Origin: Conoideocrella luteorostrata
Lineage: Eukaryota; Ascomycota; Sordariomycetes; Hypocreales; Clavicipitaceae
Direction of reading: 5' to 3'
Assembly: GCA_032433595.1 (NCBI GenBank)
Contig: JASWJB010000214.1
Span: forward strand, 1-64,000
Length of the DNA stretch: 64,000 nucleotides
Below the pieces are notes generated by a model that was not told the DNA's origin, ran no database searches, and saw nothing but the letters and a program-made list of their open reading frames with translations. Shown here one piece after another: positions 1 through 11,458 of this stretch. Position 1 is the first letter of the stretch; each line of letters starts with the position of its first letter. Position numbers and translations under genes: made by a program.

Positions 1-249
1 AAAAAAAAAAAAAAAAAAAAGGTATTAATTTAAGATATAAAGTATACTACATAGCAGAGTATAGTTTAAGCCATCGAGTGAGTGTCTATGCAAGCGCAAA
101 CCTAAACAACAGTTGTATAACTAAAGCCCTGCCATGCCACAAACCCGGAGATCATCGCTCATTGCTCATCGCTCAGCTCTTGAGCATCCTCGACCAGAAG
201 TGTCCATTTCGGCATTTGTTCATCTTCATCTTCATCTACGATTGCAATC
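1..249. other. Left edge, 5' flank of the first gene
   Basis: The window opens with a 20-nt A run, followed by AT-rich sequence leading into the secreted-protein gene. No complete gene is visible. The short open stretch at 78-308 overlaps the signal-peptide exon in another frame and has no support of its own. Confidence 0.5.
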
Positions 250-1271
250 ATGCTCATCATTTACCTAGTATCCTGGCTGTCACTTGTGCTCCCGTTCGTC
301 TTGGCTGAACGCAAGTATGAGCTGTACCCTGGAGAAAGAGACCCTATGCTTTACAATGACTACATCACAATAGGATTTTTGCGAAAACACAGACGTCATC
401 GGGGTACGCACACATGTCGTTCAATTACTCTGCTTCATTTTTTGTATTTCTTTTGGGGTTCTTCTGCTGGGAAGCGCGACTTGGCCCCATGACAGCTAGT
501 CAACAAGCCAGGACAAAACCTCCCGATGACTAACAAAAAGCGTCTCTCACAGTCAACTATTGGATCCGAGCGTACTTAGGTCCCAATTGCACCAAGCCAA
601 TGGATCCAAAATCAGGCTTCGTCAGCAATTTTGGCTGTACCGGCAAATGCTGGGCCATCGGTCCAACGCAAGGAATAAAATCCATCCTCATCGAGGCTCC
701 TTGGTGCCAGGAGCCTGGCCTGGAGTACAGCTTTGAGGAGACTCGGAGAGTCTGGAGTCAGGGTCATTTTATAAGTCCTTACATCAACCTGGCAAAACAC
801 GGCCCCGTCGTAGTCGCGTTTCGCAAGAATCCTCACAGCCACAAGGCGGGGTGCAATTCGGAAAACATGATCAAGCGACTCGTTATTCCCCGTAAAATGG
901 GCCTATTTGACCATTGCCATACGTTTGATGGAGCGAAGCCAACCCATTTTGACCTGAAGCTCCCCAGAGCGTGTGACCCCGGGCATATTAACACCATGAA
1001 ACCTGACGAGAAAACGATGGACAACACTCCCATTGACTGGGAGGGCTGGGACAAGTCACCGCCTGAAGTGAAGCCAATCAAAGCGAACCCGGACGACGAG
1101 AGGATCAAAGTATTCCACGAGAACGATGATGCTCGGGAAGGCAGTGGAGAACAGGTCCATGAGCAGTCGGCAGACACGGAGCAAACAAATGGACAGGAAA
1201 CGAAAACAGAAACGGAGGGCGACGACAGGGAGATGTTAGAGTTGTCGGATGAATCATATCAAATGTGGTAA
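250..1271 (+). CDS. Small secreted cysteine-containing protein, function unknown
   Basis: Two exons, 250-403 and 553-1271, give 290 aa. The intron runs from GTACGC to CACAG, has a TGACTAAC branch site near 525-532, and joins in phase (G+TC, Val52). Residues 1-19 are a hydrophobic signal peptide ending FVLA before ERKYE, so secretion is predicted. A basic KHRRHR patch at 46-51 lies at the exon junction. The mature part holds about seven Cys, including C64, C80, C84 and C103, in a region of about 130 residues. It then turns into a strongly acidic, Glu/Asp/Thr-rich tail of about 80 residues with no hydrophobic segment. I recognise no enzyme motif. Size, secretion signal and Cys content fit an effector-like or apoplastic protein, but that is inference. 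Confidence 0.7.
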
Positions 1272-2454
1272 AAATGTCGCCACGATTACCATGGGAAGCC
1301 GTCACGGAATTAAACGTACGGCAACCCTCAAACGAGTGGCCATGTATTGGTCTAGCAACATTTAGAAATCCCTCGGTAGGCGACAATTCTATGTGGAAGA
1401 AGGTCTGGCGTCGTTGGAGTGACGCCTGTGTAGAGGACGCTGTTGCGTGTAGAAGAAAGGAAGGGAAAAAAAAACCTTGCGGCCCACGACTGCGAGTTTG
1501 AATGAGTGGTCGTTCGTCAGTTGCTCAGGCTGGCCCCACTTCAGTTCGTTAGTCAGCCTGTCACGATAACGACAACCACAGGTGGGAGTACTCCGTATAT
1601 AATTAGTCGATACTCACAACCTCACGACAATTTACCCTGCACTGTAAGGGTAGAATATATTAATATTTCTCCGAAAGAGGATTCGACAATTAAAAATCAA
1701 TACAGGAGTCACAGTTGAGCTTGCTACCTGTTTGTCGTGTAAAATGCTAAGCGCGTGGTTGTTCATGTGTTCATCAACCCCATTCAGCACAGTGCCACAC
1801 AGTGCCGCACAAGGAACTCTGAAGACGCCATCCGTCCGTAAATGAGTGATTCTCGTCCATTTGCTTCATACTCTACCCAAAGAGTCATCTGTTTAGGGCA
1901 TGTTAGTCCCACTTGGACCTTTGCCCCTTCTCGCCTCTCGAATCTTTACGCCAAATCACGTTCACTACCTCTTCGCATCAGTATTGTCCTGGTCAAGATG
2001 CGTTCCTATGTATTAATAGCGTCTTGCTTCGTCAAAATGGCCTCGCAGCAAGTTTTAGTATTAGAGACGTAGGATGTCCGGCTCAGAGCGGACTAAAAGT
2101 ACCTCCAGGAGCATGGCTGAACGGCAAACTAGAATCCAAGGCGAAATTCACAGGCCATGTTTTGGACTTCCCCAACTTCCAATCGCCAAGGCACATCCCC
2201 CCTGTTGCCTTTCCAGTCTTTGATACTCTTTGGGTTCAGGAGCTGAAGCTCGATGAACCAAGAGCAGCAGCTCCTATCTACTTCGCGTAAATCACTGCAT
2301 CGTCCTGGCGAGGTCCATCCTTAACAACGTCGCGTCAAAGGTCACAACACAGAATTAGCAGCACTGACAATATATTTGTCCGCCGCCACATCTTTGCGGA
2401 TTTCTTTAATCAGATATATAGCCTCCGGTCCCCCTCCACTCCAGAGACACACCA
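1272..2454. other. Intergenic, no supported gene
   Basis: This lies between the secreted protein and the monooxygenase. An open frame at 1913-2290 (125 codons, +) has no recognisable domain, no clear splice partner and unremarkable composition, so it is not called. One TACTCCGTA word is present near 1589-1597, inside AT-rich sequence. The promoter of the monooxygenase must lie in the right part of this tract. Confidence 0.4.
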
Positions 2455-4014
2455 ATGTCCAGACCTATCATTATTGGCGGTGGTCCAGTCGGACTCACCG
2501 CTGCGCTGGCACTCGCAGCCGCCGAGATCCCATTCGATCTGTTCGAGAAACGAGTTTCCGTCACAGAGGACAAAGGCGCCGACCTTGTCCTCCTACCTAC
2601 GGCTATGCGGGCACTCGCTCAACTTGGTGTCTTCCCTTCCCTCTTCTGCGAGAGCACGCCGCTGCAAAACACACAAAGGCTGGACTGTCAGGGCCGTAAT
2701 ATCGGAGACGTGCGCTGGTTTCAGTATTATAAAGACTAGTAAGAAAGAAACTCGTCTGAGACCCCCATCCCCCACCTCCCACCCCGGGCTGTCATCTAAG
2801 CTCTAGATCTTGACGGGACCGATAGTTTAGGAGAATACCCACGTCTGATAAGTCGCGCCAAACTATGCTCCATCTTGTACGAGAGACTCCCCCCCGATGC
2901 CAAGACCCAAATTCACTGCGCAACGAAAGTTGTCGACGTCAAACCCACTGCCAGCGGTGTCATAGTCACCTGCCAAGATGGCGTCTCCTACCCCGGCTCC
3001 ATGCTCATCGGAGCCGACGGCACTCATAGCCTCATACGGCGGTCTATGCATAGTATAGCCAAATATGATGGCCCTTTAAAGCTCAGCCGCGAAAGAGCAA
3101 ATACGTTTCTTAATAAATACCGACCCTTCAAGTCAACTCATCGAAGGCTGTGGTTTCGCTTTGCCGTGAACCATTTCCCCGATCTGCAGTTCAGGGTTGC
3201 GCATGAGACGCATGGAAATGGCGTCGCTACTCAGCTCTTTGCCGGCAGAGACACAGCCACCATGTATGTTTACGAAAAATTATACTCAAACGGGAGGCAT
3301 AAAGACCGGTATAAGACCCGAGAGCAAGAGGAAGCAGCCATGGATGCTCTGATCAACCAATGGGGCCATCTGGCTGTGCTCCCCAACAGACAATTGTCGT
3401 TGCGAGAGGCCTACGACGTGCGAACTGACTCAGGGATGGCCGGCATGGAAGAAGGCGTTGTCGACCACTGGAGCTGGTGCGGACGGTTCGTGCTAGTCGG
3501 CGATGCTGCCCACAAGTCCACAACGAGTCTCGGCTCTGGCCACGATCACGGCATCGTCGACGTAGTTGCACTCATAAACGAGCTGCAGCCTCTGCTCACA
3601 AAGACAGGGGTGACTAGTCCTGGCTTTCGAATCCCCCCTACTACCGACGCCGTGAGGAGAGACCTCAAGCTAGCTTTGAAGAGATACCAGGATGCCCGTC
3701 AGCCATTCATCAGGCATTCGTGTCGGATGTCCGGCCGCGCCACTGCCACTTCGACCGGGACGACGTGTGCTCTGCGCTTCTTCAACAAACACGTCATCTC
3801 GAGCTCTGCCGTTCAAAAGTGGTTTGCTCGCAGGGAGGCCAGGGCTATGTCGAGAAGCCCGAGGTTCGACTTCATCGACAGCAAGGACTTGTTTGCCGGC
3901 AAGGCAGTGTGGACGAGTATTATTGACAGGCGGAAACAACGCGATTGGGATATTGACAATGGCCTCTCAGGCACCTCCTATTTACCACTTTTTGGAGTAT
4001 CGTCCCCGAACTGA
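2455..4014 (+). CDS. FAD-dependent monooxygenase (aromatic hydroxylase/PaxM-like family)
   Basis: Predicted flavin monooxygenase of about 490 aa that would hydroxylate or epoxidise a small molecule using NAD(P)H and O2. Residues 5-17 carry the Rossmann GGGPVGLTAALAL motif; a GADGTHS (DG) motif follows in mid-protein; and GRFVLVGDAAHK, the FAD-ribityl GD motif, lies near residue 330. The best gene model is 2455-2738 plus 2826-4014. Donor GTAAGA, acceptor GATAG and phase (TA+T, Tyr) agree, and the join reads WFQYYKDYLGEYPRLISRA, as expected for this family. A second in-phase option (2696-2800) exists but would remove part of that segment. Without an intron the frame stops at 2737. The C-terminal third is intact up to TGA. 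A methyltransferase follows 0.8 kb downstream on the same strand, so a shared accessory pathway is possible. The substrate is unknown. Confidence 0.8.
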
Positions 4015-4828
4015 AAAATTGCTCACAGGGGGTCATATGAAAAAAAATAAAGCGTTTCCAAAGGAAAGGGGGGGCGGTTTTGCTAAGTGGATGAAAGCTC
4101 TCGTCGCGGAATCTCTACCTACCCTTTTCACGGGTTTCTATACTGCCATGTCGTAGTGCTGTCCATCGCCTTCTGTCCACATTACAGTCGAGTTTCTATA
4201 CGCACTCTCAATTACCCGGCGCTTTTGCGCGACATGACGTGAGTTCGTACTATGCCCACCGTAAAGTCAGTTCATATTCCCCGGCAGGTAGTTATAGTCG
4301 GCATCTCCTGTAATATTTATAATATTACCTATTTCTAGACCCATAATAGCCGTGAATGGAAACCGCAAAAGAAAAAGGATAAAATTACACACTTTTATAC
4401 ACAGTACATACGACGAAAACTTTCCCCAACCGTACTGTATCTCATGGAGCCCTTCCAGACGGAGCAAACCTATCCTGACTTCTTAACCCACAGCACCATC
4501 CACGCATTTTATCTCCTTCCACCACGAATTTCATCGACCCAGCCAATGTCTTGATTTCCCGCCGCGGCGTCGCCTTTTCAACGGGCACTGACCATTCTCC
4601 AAATGTGGCAAAGTCGAAATAAGTAGTCTCGCGCTTTCGCCATGCTGACAGGCCGACAGAGCCGACAAAGCTGACAGTGGCGCAACGTAAAAGCCAAACC
4701 CCCTCCCGTTCCGTCTCGCGCATCATAGTTATCCATGAATATACTTTGACACAAGCTAACCCCCCAAAATCCCGATATAGCTCAAGACCCCAAAATCCTA
4801 AGACCCCTCATCACCAACTTGCTTCAAA
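4015..4828. other. Intergenic, methyltransferase promoter region
   Basis: An 814-bp spacer between two + strand genes. Open frames here are tails of alternative frames of the monooxygenase or short chance frames. The last about 120 bp are A/C-rich, as in many fungal core promoters, and the downstream ATG has a good context (CAAAATGTC). No repeat or RNA gene was recognised. Confidence 0.4.
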
Positions 4829-5653
4829 ATGTCATCCAACCCCCCGTCCGAATACTTCACCGAGCTCTCCAAGAACTACGCCCTCCAGACCGGCACATCC
4901 ACCGCGCAAGTCCTCCAATCCGTCTACCCGCTCATCAGCTCCCTCAACCCAATCACCTCGGAGTCGCGCATCCACGATAATGCCGCCGGCCCCGGGACAG
5001 CCACCTACCTCATCCTCTCGCACTTCCCTTCCCCCTCGCAGCCCCATCCTCAGATCCTCGTCACAGACAACAACCCCGGCATGTTGGCCTCCGCAAAGAG
5101 CACCTTCGCGAGCTACTCCGACGTGACTGCCAGGGAGCTCGATTCCGTAGACCTGTCATCCCTCTCGGACGAGCGCTTCACGCACTCCTTTACCAATTTC
5201 AGCATATTTCTCTTTGGGGATGCCAAGCTGGCGATGAGCCATGTTCACAGAACGCTTATGACTGGTGGCCTCGCCGTGGTTTCGACATGGAAGCGCTTCG
5301 GGTTTGGACAGTGCATCCACAGGGCGCAGAGGGCGGTGCGACCGGATTTACCGGTCATGCCTTTGCCGGGTGCGCAGTTCTTTGAGGAGGGCGTGTTGGC
5401 CGGCGTGATGGAAGAAGCCGGGTTTGAAAGGGCCAGTTCACAGATTTTGGTGAAGGAGTTTGTGGCAAAGGCGGATGCGTTGAAGGGCCTGAGGGAGTTT
5501 ATGGTGGCCGATTTCGGGAAGATGGCAACGAGGGACTGGGAGGAGAGCGATAGGAAGAAGTGGCAGGAGGCTGTAGACGGTGTGATAAATGAGGAAGTAG
5601 AGGCATATGGCGGGATGAGATTTGAAGCATGGGTCTTTCTTGCGAAGAAGTAG
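4829..5653 (+). CDS. SAM-dependent methyltransferase (class I, UbiE-like fold)
   Basis: Single exon, 274 aa. It would transfer a methyl group from S-adenosylmethionine to an unidentified small molecule. Motif I reads IHDNAAGPGTAT near residues 48-59, the glycine-rich SAM-binding loop. A following strand, ILVTDNNPGML, supplies the acidic residue expected to hold the ribose. A later FTHSFTNFSIFLFGD segment and a GGLAVVSTWKRFGF segment match motifs II-III of the family. There is no signal peptide or membrane segment, so it is probably cytosolic. The start has a good Kozak context. It stands alone on this strand, with the FAD monooxygenase upstream and GCV1 convergent downstream. A hydroxylase-methylase pair would suit secondary metabolism, but no synthase gene is nearby. 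Confidence 0.85.
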   Translation: MSSNPPSEYFTELSKNYALQTGTSTAQVLQSVYPLISSLNPITSESRIHDNAAGPGTATYLILSHFPSPSQPHPQILVTDNNPGMLASAKSTFASYSDVTARELDSVDLSSLSDERFTHSFTNFSIFLFGDAKLAMSHVHRTLMTGGLAVVSTWKRFGFGQCIHRAQRAVRPDLPVMPLPGAQFFEEGVLAGVMEEAGFERASSQILVKEFVAKADALKGLREFMVADFGKMATRDWEESDRKKWQEAVDGVINEEVEAYGGMRFEAWVFLAKK

Positions 5654-5963
5654 ACAACGGTGAGGTAGCACTTTGTTAAAAGGTCAAGATGAATGAGTTT
5701 ATTTTAGGTTTTGTTCGCCAGCCGTCCCGTATTGGGGAATCGTATAAACACCATAAATGAAAAACACCTGTATCCACAAATTTTGGACAGTAAACCAGAT
5801 CCAGAAACTTTGTTAACCGCCTATTCAATAATTGAAACACGTTGAAGTATCCCTATATGCTCAATGGTGATAAAAGGGTGCATACAAAAGAAGTATCGAC
5901 TTAAATCAAGTGATGCATTAAGCTCCAGTTTATAAATGTCGTCTTCCACCCATCATGTCCCGC
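5654..5963. terminator. Convergent 3' intergenic region
   Basis: A 310-bp AT-rich spacer where the methyltransferase (+) and GCV1 (-) converge. It presumably holds both polyadenylation regions. Several A/T-rich elements are visible, but no discrete terminator motif can be assigned. Confidence 0.3.
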
Positions 5964-7298
5964 TTACCCGGCCTTGTGATAACGTGATGGGACGAATGGC
6001 ATCTTAGTAACAACGCCCTTTCTCTTGCGGCCACGGACTACAATATCAAGCTCAGTGCCGGCCTTTTGCAGACCGTCCTTGACATAGCCCATGGCAATGT
6101 TCTTGCTCAGTGTAGGGCTAGGAACGCCGCTTGTAATCTTGCCAATGGTCTGACCATCTTTCTGAACCTCAGCACCATCACGAGCGGGAGCTCCTTCAAC
6201 GACGATACCGACTCGGCGGCGGTCGACTCCAGCACCGCCTTTGCTCTTGGGGGTTAACTGGGGAATAATGACCTCGGCACCGTGGAAGCCTCCGGTGTCG
6301 CGGCGGTCCTTGGGGATGACCCAAGCAAGACCGGCCTCGACAGGAGTAGTAGTGTCGTCCAAATCGTTACCATACAAGCACATACCAGCCTCGAGACGAA
6401 GAGAGTCACGCGCACCGAGACCCGCGAGCTGCAGGCGTTCAGGGCCGGCAATCTTCAAGAGAGACTCGACAGCGGGGGTAGTAGTCTCCAGAGCAGGATA
6501 CAGCTTGCCATTGAACGAGATCTCAAACCCATCCTCACCAGTATAGCCACCACGGCTGATCAAAACGGGGTGTGTCTTGCTGCCATCAGCCAGCTTGAGG
6601 TCAGCATAGACAGCATTGCCAAAATACAGCTTATCCAGGTTGACCTCGCTGGCTAGAGCCGCCTTGAGAATCTCGGCGGCCTGCGGACCCTGCAGAGCAA
6701 CAAGGCCGGAGCCGTCCAGTCTTGTCCACTCGACTCCACCGCCAAACCTACCAAGCTCCTCGTCGAGATACTTGCAGTCCTTCTCAAAGCAAGCCCCATT
6801 AGTGACGACATAATACTCATCCTCACCAATGCGAGTGATGACAGAGTCATCAACGATGCCGCCAGTCCCCGGCCACAAGAAAGTAGTCAGCTTGCTCTGC
6901 ATGATGCCCTGGTTGCTCCAGCCGGAGGGAGTAAGCTTCTCGAGGAAGGCTGCCGCATTGGGTCCCTTGAAAATGTGCTGGACCATGTGGCTGACGTCGA
7001 AGAGCGACGCATGGTTGCGGGTGAAGTGGTGGGATTCGGCGAGTGAGGCGTTGTTGTACTGGACGGGCATGCTGTGGCCGGCAAAGGGCACCATCTTGCC
7101 TCCCCTTGCAATGTGCAGGTCGTATAAAGGCGTCTTCTTGAGATCCGAATTGGCGGCGTTGGAGGCATATCGGATGTCGCCGCGCTGCTGGATGATCTTG
7201 ATGGCGGGCAATGCCGCAACTGAGGCATCGAGGCGGGTCTTGGTGAGCGAAGCCCGGACTCGGGGAGCCGCCCGCACGGCGTTTCCAATTCCCTTCAT
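5964..7298 (-). CDS. GCV1: Aminomethyltransferase, glycine cleavage T protein, mitochondrial
   Basis: Single exon, 444 aa. This is the T protein of the mitochondrial glycine cleavage system. It transfers the aminomethyl carbon from lipoyl-H protein to tetrahydrofolate, making 5,10-methylene-THF and ammonia. The first about 50 residues are Arg/Ala/Ser-rich and almost free of acidic residues, as in a matrix-targeting presequence. The conserved core begins at about residue 55 with KTPLYDLHIARGGKMVPFAG, followed by the FDVSHM segment. Further on are GYTGEDGFEISF and a DSLRLEAGMCLYGNDL segment, hallmark folate-binding regions of GCV_T. The C-terminal barrel domain has GKITSGVPSPTLSKNIAMGYV. Length is normal for fungal GCV1. 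Genes for the P, H and L proteins are not in the window. Confidence 0.96.
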   Translation of the reverse strand: MKGIGNAVRAAPRVRASLTKTRLDASVAALPAIKIIQQRGDIRYASNAANSDLKKTPLYDLHIARGGKMVPFAGHSMPVQYNNASLAESHHFTRNHASLFDVSHMVQHIFKGPNAAAFLEKLTPSGWSNQGIMQSKLTTFLWPGTGGIVDDSVITRIGEDEYYVVTNGACFEKDCKYLDEELGRFGGGVEWTRLDGSGLVALQGPQAAEILKAALASEVNLDKLYFGNAVYADLKLADGSKTHPVLISRGGYTGEDGFEISFNGKLYPALETTTPAVESLLKIAGPERLQLAGLGARDSLRLEAGMCLYGNDLDDTTTPVEAGLAWVIPKDRRDTGGFHGAEVIIPQLTPKSKGGAGVDRRRVGIVVEGAPARDGAEVQKDGQTIGKITSGVPSPTLSKNIAMGYVKDGLQKAGTELDIVVRGRKRKGVVTKMPFVPSRYHKAG

Positions 7299-8160
7299 GA
7301 TATCACAACTTGTCCGTATATGTGGAAGGGCAACGGCAATGGTGGTAGAGGCTGGGGGAGGCTCGAGAAAGAATTAAGAGGAAGAAAAAATACAGACGAC
7401 TCCGGAGCAAAAGAAATGTACCGCCAACTGCCCTTTACGGTCGGGATAGCAACGAAGTGAGTGGCATACCAGTAAGTGGGCAGCGAAGTCAAATTGATGA
7501 CTGATGAAATGCTCAATTGAGTAGGAGCTATGGCGGGGCTCGGGTAACCACGGACCCTCTCCGATATCGAAGCGCGCTTTGAGAGGCTCTTTTCCTGATG
7601 CTGGGTCCCCCAGAGGCGACGCAAGGCGATCAAAGGCGATTATAGCGTTTGGCTAGTCAGCTAACTAGTTAGTTTAAAGCTCTCCGTTCGGGGGAAGACA
7701 TGACCTGTTAACTAGCGAGTCTAGCGGTTCATTATTTACTCCATATCCGTTTCTATTACATGATACAAACCACCACAACGCGCCCGCTTCGCAACGTAAG
7801 CCTGGATCAAAGCAGTTCCCATTGGCTGTATTTAGCCCTTCCAAAGAAAGTAGGGTTCGATAATAGCTACGTGGTACGACGGCAACAGCAAGGGTATCTG
7901 TGAGCATTGTGTGACAAGAATGCCCAGTTTCACCGACATTGAATAACGCGCCTATATTCGCCCAGCCAAGTGATATTGAAACACAACATGCCCTTTGAAT
8001 CTAGGTGCTTGATACATACATGAATAGGGAGGGCGTCTACTAATGAATAATTCGATCTCTGTGGGCATGCATGATGCGCCACCGGCAAGATCACGATGCA
8101 AACTGCTACTCCTCTTCTCCGCTCATCCTGTGTACTTGATGTATTTTTCTCTCCAGCAAA
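7299..8160. other. GCV1 promoter and VMA13 3' region
   Basis: 862 bp between two - strand genes. It must contain the GCV1 promoter and the VMA13 3' UTR. A CT-rich stretch on the - strand lies just upstream of the GCV1 ATG. I see no ORF with support and no repeat. Confidence 0.4.
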
Positions 8161-9829
8161 TTACTTTTGCTCAAAGCTGTACTTGAGCCAGCCACCTAGC
8201 GCTCGCAAACTTTCCCACCGCACGTTCTCGTCGTCGCTCTGCATCAGCTCCATGACTCTCGTCTTAAGACCAACCTTCTCCAGTTGATATCGCTTCTCCG
8301 GGACCTCCTTGACAAGACAACCAACATCATTGCAAGCGATGGCGAGAACCTGCTTATCATTATCCCATGGCTTTTGCATAATCTCGGCCAGCTTTCGGGG
8401 AATTTCGCCATTCTCAAGATCGAGGATCTTCCTGGCATTCTCAGTCCAGAAAGCTTGGTTTCGGTGAGGTGGCGACCAGCGCAGGTGGCCAGAGTTCACT
8501 TCGGCGACATACTCATCCAGAGTCGTCTTAGTCTTGGTATACTCATCCAGCAAATCCTTCAGGCTCTGCAAATCTTCCAGAAGATCAGGATCTGACATGT
8601 GGCGGCTGCCGAGGTTTTCCAGCTGGGCTGGAAGGCGCGCAAGAACAGCCGTAGGCAAAAGAGATGCTTGATTTTTCTCAAGTAGATTGTAGAGCGTGGA
8701 CAGAATTAGTCTTGTGGTCTTTTCTTTTTGCGACAGTCTCAAAAGATGCGTATAGAGCAGAATAATGTCATACTCGCTATATTTTCACGATTAGCCCATT
8801 GAATTCATTCAATTCAAACACCATCTGCGGCTGAAGGCAAGCTTACTCATTAAGATCATCACCAATATCTTCAGACTCAAAGCTCAGCTGCCAAATGACC
8901 AGGAGAACATGGTATAGCAGCTGAAGGCCCACGCCGCCACCGAGAGAACCCTCAAAGCCAGCATTACGCACACTAGCGTTGCCACTCCACAGGCTGGCAG
9001 ATGAGTTTGCGCCATTTCCAATGCCAGCAGCCGTCTGAAGAATTTGAACCAGGGGTTCGACCGTCTCGCTCCTCTGGTTCCAAAACTGCTCCCGCGACAC
9101 ACGGCCGAAAAGAAGCGCAGAGTATTGTTGCACAGCAATATCTTGGAGGCCAGCGTCAGTACTCTTGGCCAAACCGGAGAGATATGTAAGCACTACGGGT
9201 AAAGCCTGTTTAGTGGCTTTTGAATCGTCTCGAGCCAAAAACATGAGATTCGTCAGAGCATTCGAAGTGAGCAACGGGATAGGATCTTCAGTAGTGTTAG
9301 AATGCAGCAACGGTAAGAAATGCTTATATGGGTCGGTGTCCTTGAACAGCGCTTTCGATAGAGATGGGGCAGCTATTGAACAAGGAATTGAAATGTCAGC
9401 ATGTTAACTCGCACGCGCTGAGAGGAGATAGGGGCGAGAGGCATCTCTCGGAGTTAGGCTCGCAAATGATGCAGCTGACCTCCGGTGGACGGGGGGGGGG
9501 CGGCGCAATAAACAGTCTTGTTGTAGCATACCATCAAGAAGATCTGCCAATAGCACCAATATGTACTGGATCACGTTGGCATGCTTGCTTGCCTTCTCCA
9601 GAACACTGGGCTTGCCAGAACCGCCAACAAAGAGTAGCCGATACCCGTCGAGATCGCCATCGACGACTTCTTTGCGCTGTTCGGGCTTCTTGGCCTTGTC
9701 CACGGCACGGATCTTTGCATACTGCTCTTCTGTAAGCGTGCCGGCCCTAACAGCTCCGTCCCATGGGATTGGCCGTTGTCGAATATTACTCTGAAGAGAA
9801 GCTAGGTAGGTGGGCGGATCGAGCGACAT
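8161..9829 (-). CDS. VMA13: V-type proton ATPase subunit H
   Basis: Three exons on the - strand: 9829-9532, 9372-8847 and 8776-8161, giving 479 aa. Donors GTATGC and GTAAGC, acceptors AATAG and ATATAG, and phases 1 and 2 all agree. Subunit H is a HEAT-repeat protein of the cytosolic V1 sector that couples V1 to Vo and inhibits free V1. The N-terminus (MSLDPPTYLASLQSNIRQRP) is typical of fungal VMA13. The C-terminal domain has the family signature RWSPPHRNQAFWTENA, followed by HEAT helices ending LRALGGWLKYSFEQK. The frame stays open upstream to an ATG at 9949, which would add 40 residues; I prefer 9829 because it matches the usual start of the family. Length fits the family. Confidence 0.95.
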
Positions 9830-11458
9830 GTTGGCGGCGGGAACGTCGTCGTCGTCGATGGTCGCAGGGAAGCGACGACTGTCGTTCGCCAAAGATGGAA
9901 TAATAAAAGGCTCGGCAGGGGGAAAGGATGCAAGGCCGTCAACAGGCACACACGGGCGATGAGAAGTGGGTTGACCGGAAAGCCGATGGCCGTGATGAAA
10001 TGAGGTCGATGATGCTGCAGCTAACCAGCAGCGAAGCCAAGCGTCACAGGTCCAGCGTCCAGCAGTTGGTAGCTAGCCTAGGTCAAGAGGTCAATAGTTG
10101 CCCCACCACCGTTCAACTCTCCATGGAAAGGGTAGGAGCAGTGGAAAAAGACGTTATCCGGGAATCTGCCGTAGCCCAGCAACCACATTTGCGGGCTGTC
10201 ATGGAAAAGTGCCTGGGTCTCCACACTCAGCCAGAGCTCAGGCCGCGACTCGCAGATTAGTCCAACAACCTTGAGTGGCCGGATAAGAATAAAGCTTTAT
10301 AGATCGTGGTCCACCACCACCTCTAGCACACTGACACACGGGCACCAGGCCGGAGCAGCCCTTCCTGCAAACGGGCCTTCCCATATGTGGCTTCCACAGA
10401 AATTGCTCCGTACTACACGGGCAATTCGTTTCCAGCTTCAGGAATAATCTTGCCGAAGAAAATGCCTGCGCATCGACAGGCTCGGAATCTGTCTCCGGCC
10501 CAGAGCTTGGCGATGCGAGGCGTTACCGCCTTGGTAGCCAGGTTCGTAGCCAGGTTCGATGCGTCTCTGCAGGTTTGCGCAACGCCGATAAAGCAGCTTG
10601 CACAATCGATGCCCGATTGTCCAGTAGCAAAAGATCCTGCAACCACCCATGATCTGGCAGCTCGAACCGTGGGTTGACGAGGACTAACTATGTGCTGTTG
10701 GGTGCTGATGAGCTGGCAGGCGGGTCATTAGCGCAGCCCAAGTCAATGCATGTCCCGGACTCCCGAAAGTTCCCAGCATTAAGTTATATCTACTTTTCTG
10801 TGAAGTACGGAGTGCCCGTGAAGTAGTTAAGTCCGTAGTGCTGGGCGTGGGTGACCACCCGGCAACCAATTTTCAAGTCAAACATCGGACAAAAGCAGCA
10901 TCATCGCACGACATAAGCTTAAGCCCACGGCGCAGCGAAATGCAGGAACTAGCTTGCTTCTTTTCGAGACCCCTGAAATTAAAACACTGTTTAAGAAAAT
11001 TTTGGTGCCTGGAACCCCCTGCATCTTTTTTTGTTTGGTGCCGAGGTGACGTCCTGGTCGAGATGCGAAAGTGAAATGGAGGGGCTGGGCGAAGGTCTAA
11101 GTGGGAGGTTGGGATCACAGACCAAAACTTGCAGCCCTCTTAATAAACCTCCATCGTGCGTGGCGCGTCGAGCCTTTTTCTTCTCTTTGTGCATGTTGAA
11201 GATAAAGAGTGTCATTTGATTTCCACTTGTCGCTTTTCCATCTCGCAGGCGGAACTTAAAGTTTTATCGTCTTTGTTCTCAGCATTTTACACCGTCTCAC
11301 CTCCACGACACTGAGTTGGTGAGAGCTCATCAGTTCCAACGCCGTTTCGCCGGCTTCCCGCATTCCAGTCAACCACTATTCTTGGCTTTCCCCCGTCTTT
11401 CCCCCGTGGCTGCAAGACACGGGCGCATTCCTTTCTCGTCGCAGCGCCCACCAGGACC
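9830..11458. other. Divergent promoter region without a gene
   Basis: About 1.6 kb separating VMA13 (-) from the Cys-rich membrane protein (+). Small open frames (9928-10260, 10387-10677, 10838-11074) show no domain or splice logic. An imperfect tandem duplication of GTAGCCAGGTTC lies at about 10534-10558. Single words of the TACTCCGTA family occur near 10405 and 10803. The last about 240 bp are C/T-rich and probably the 5' UTR of the downstream gene. Confidence 0.45.
10534..10558. repeat. Short direct duplication
   Basis: The 12-13-bp unit GTAGCCAGGTTC occurs twice back to back. It lies in non-coding sequence and probably arose by replication slippage. No function is suggested. Confidence 0.6.

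Noticed and set aside
1913..2290. 125-codon frame on +
   Set aside because: No recognised domain, unclear start, no splice partner.
2696..2800. Alternative in-phase intron in the monooxygenase
   Set aside because: Removes the family-like GRNIGDVRWFQYYKD segment; the 2739-2825 intron keeps it.
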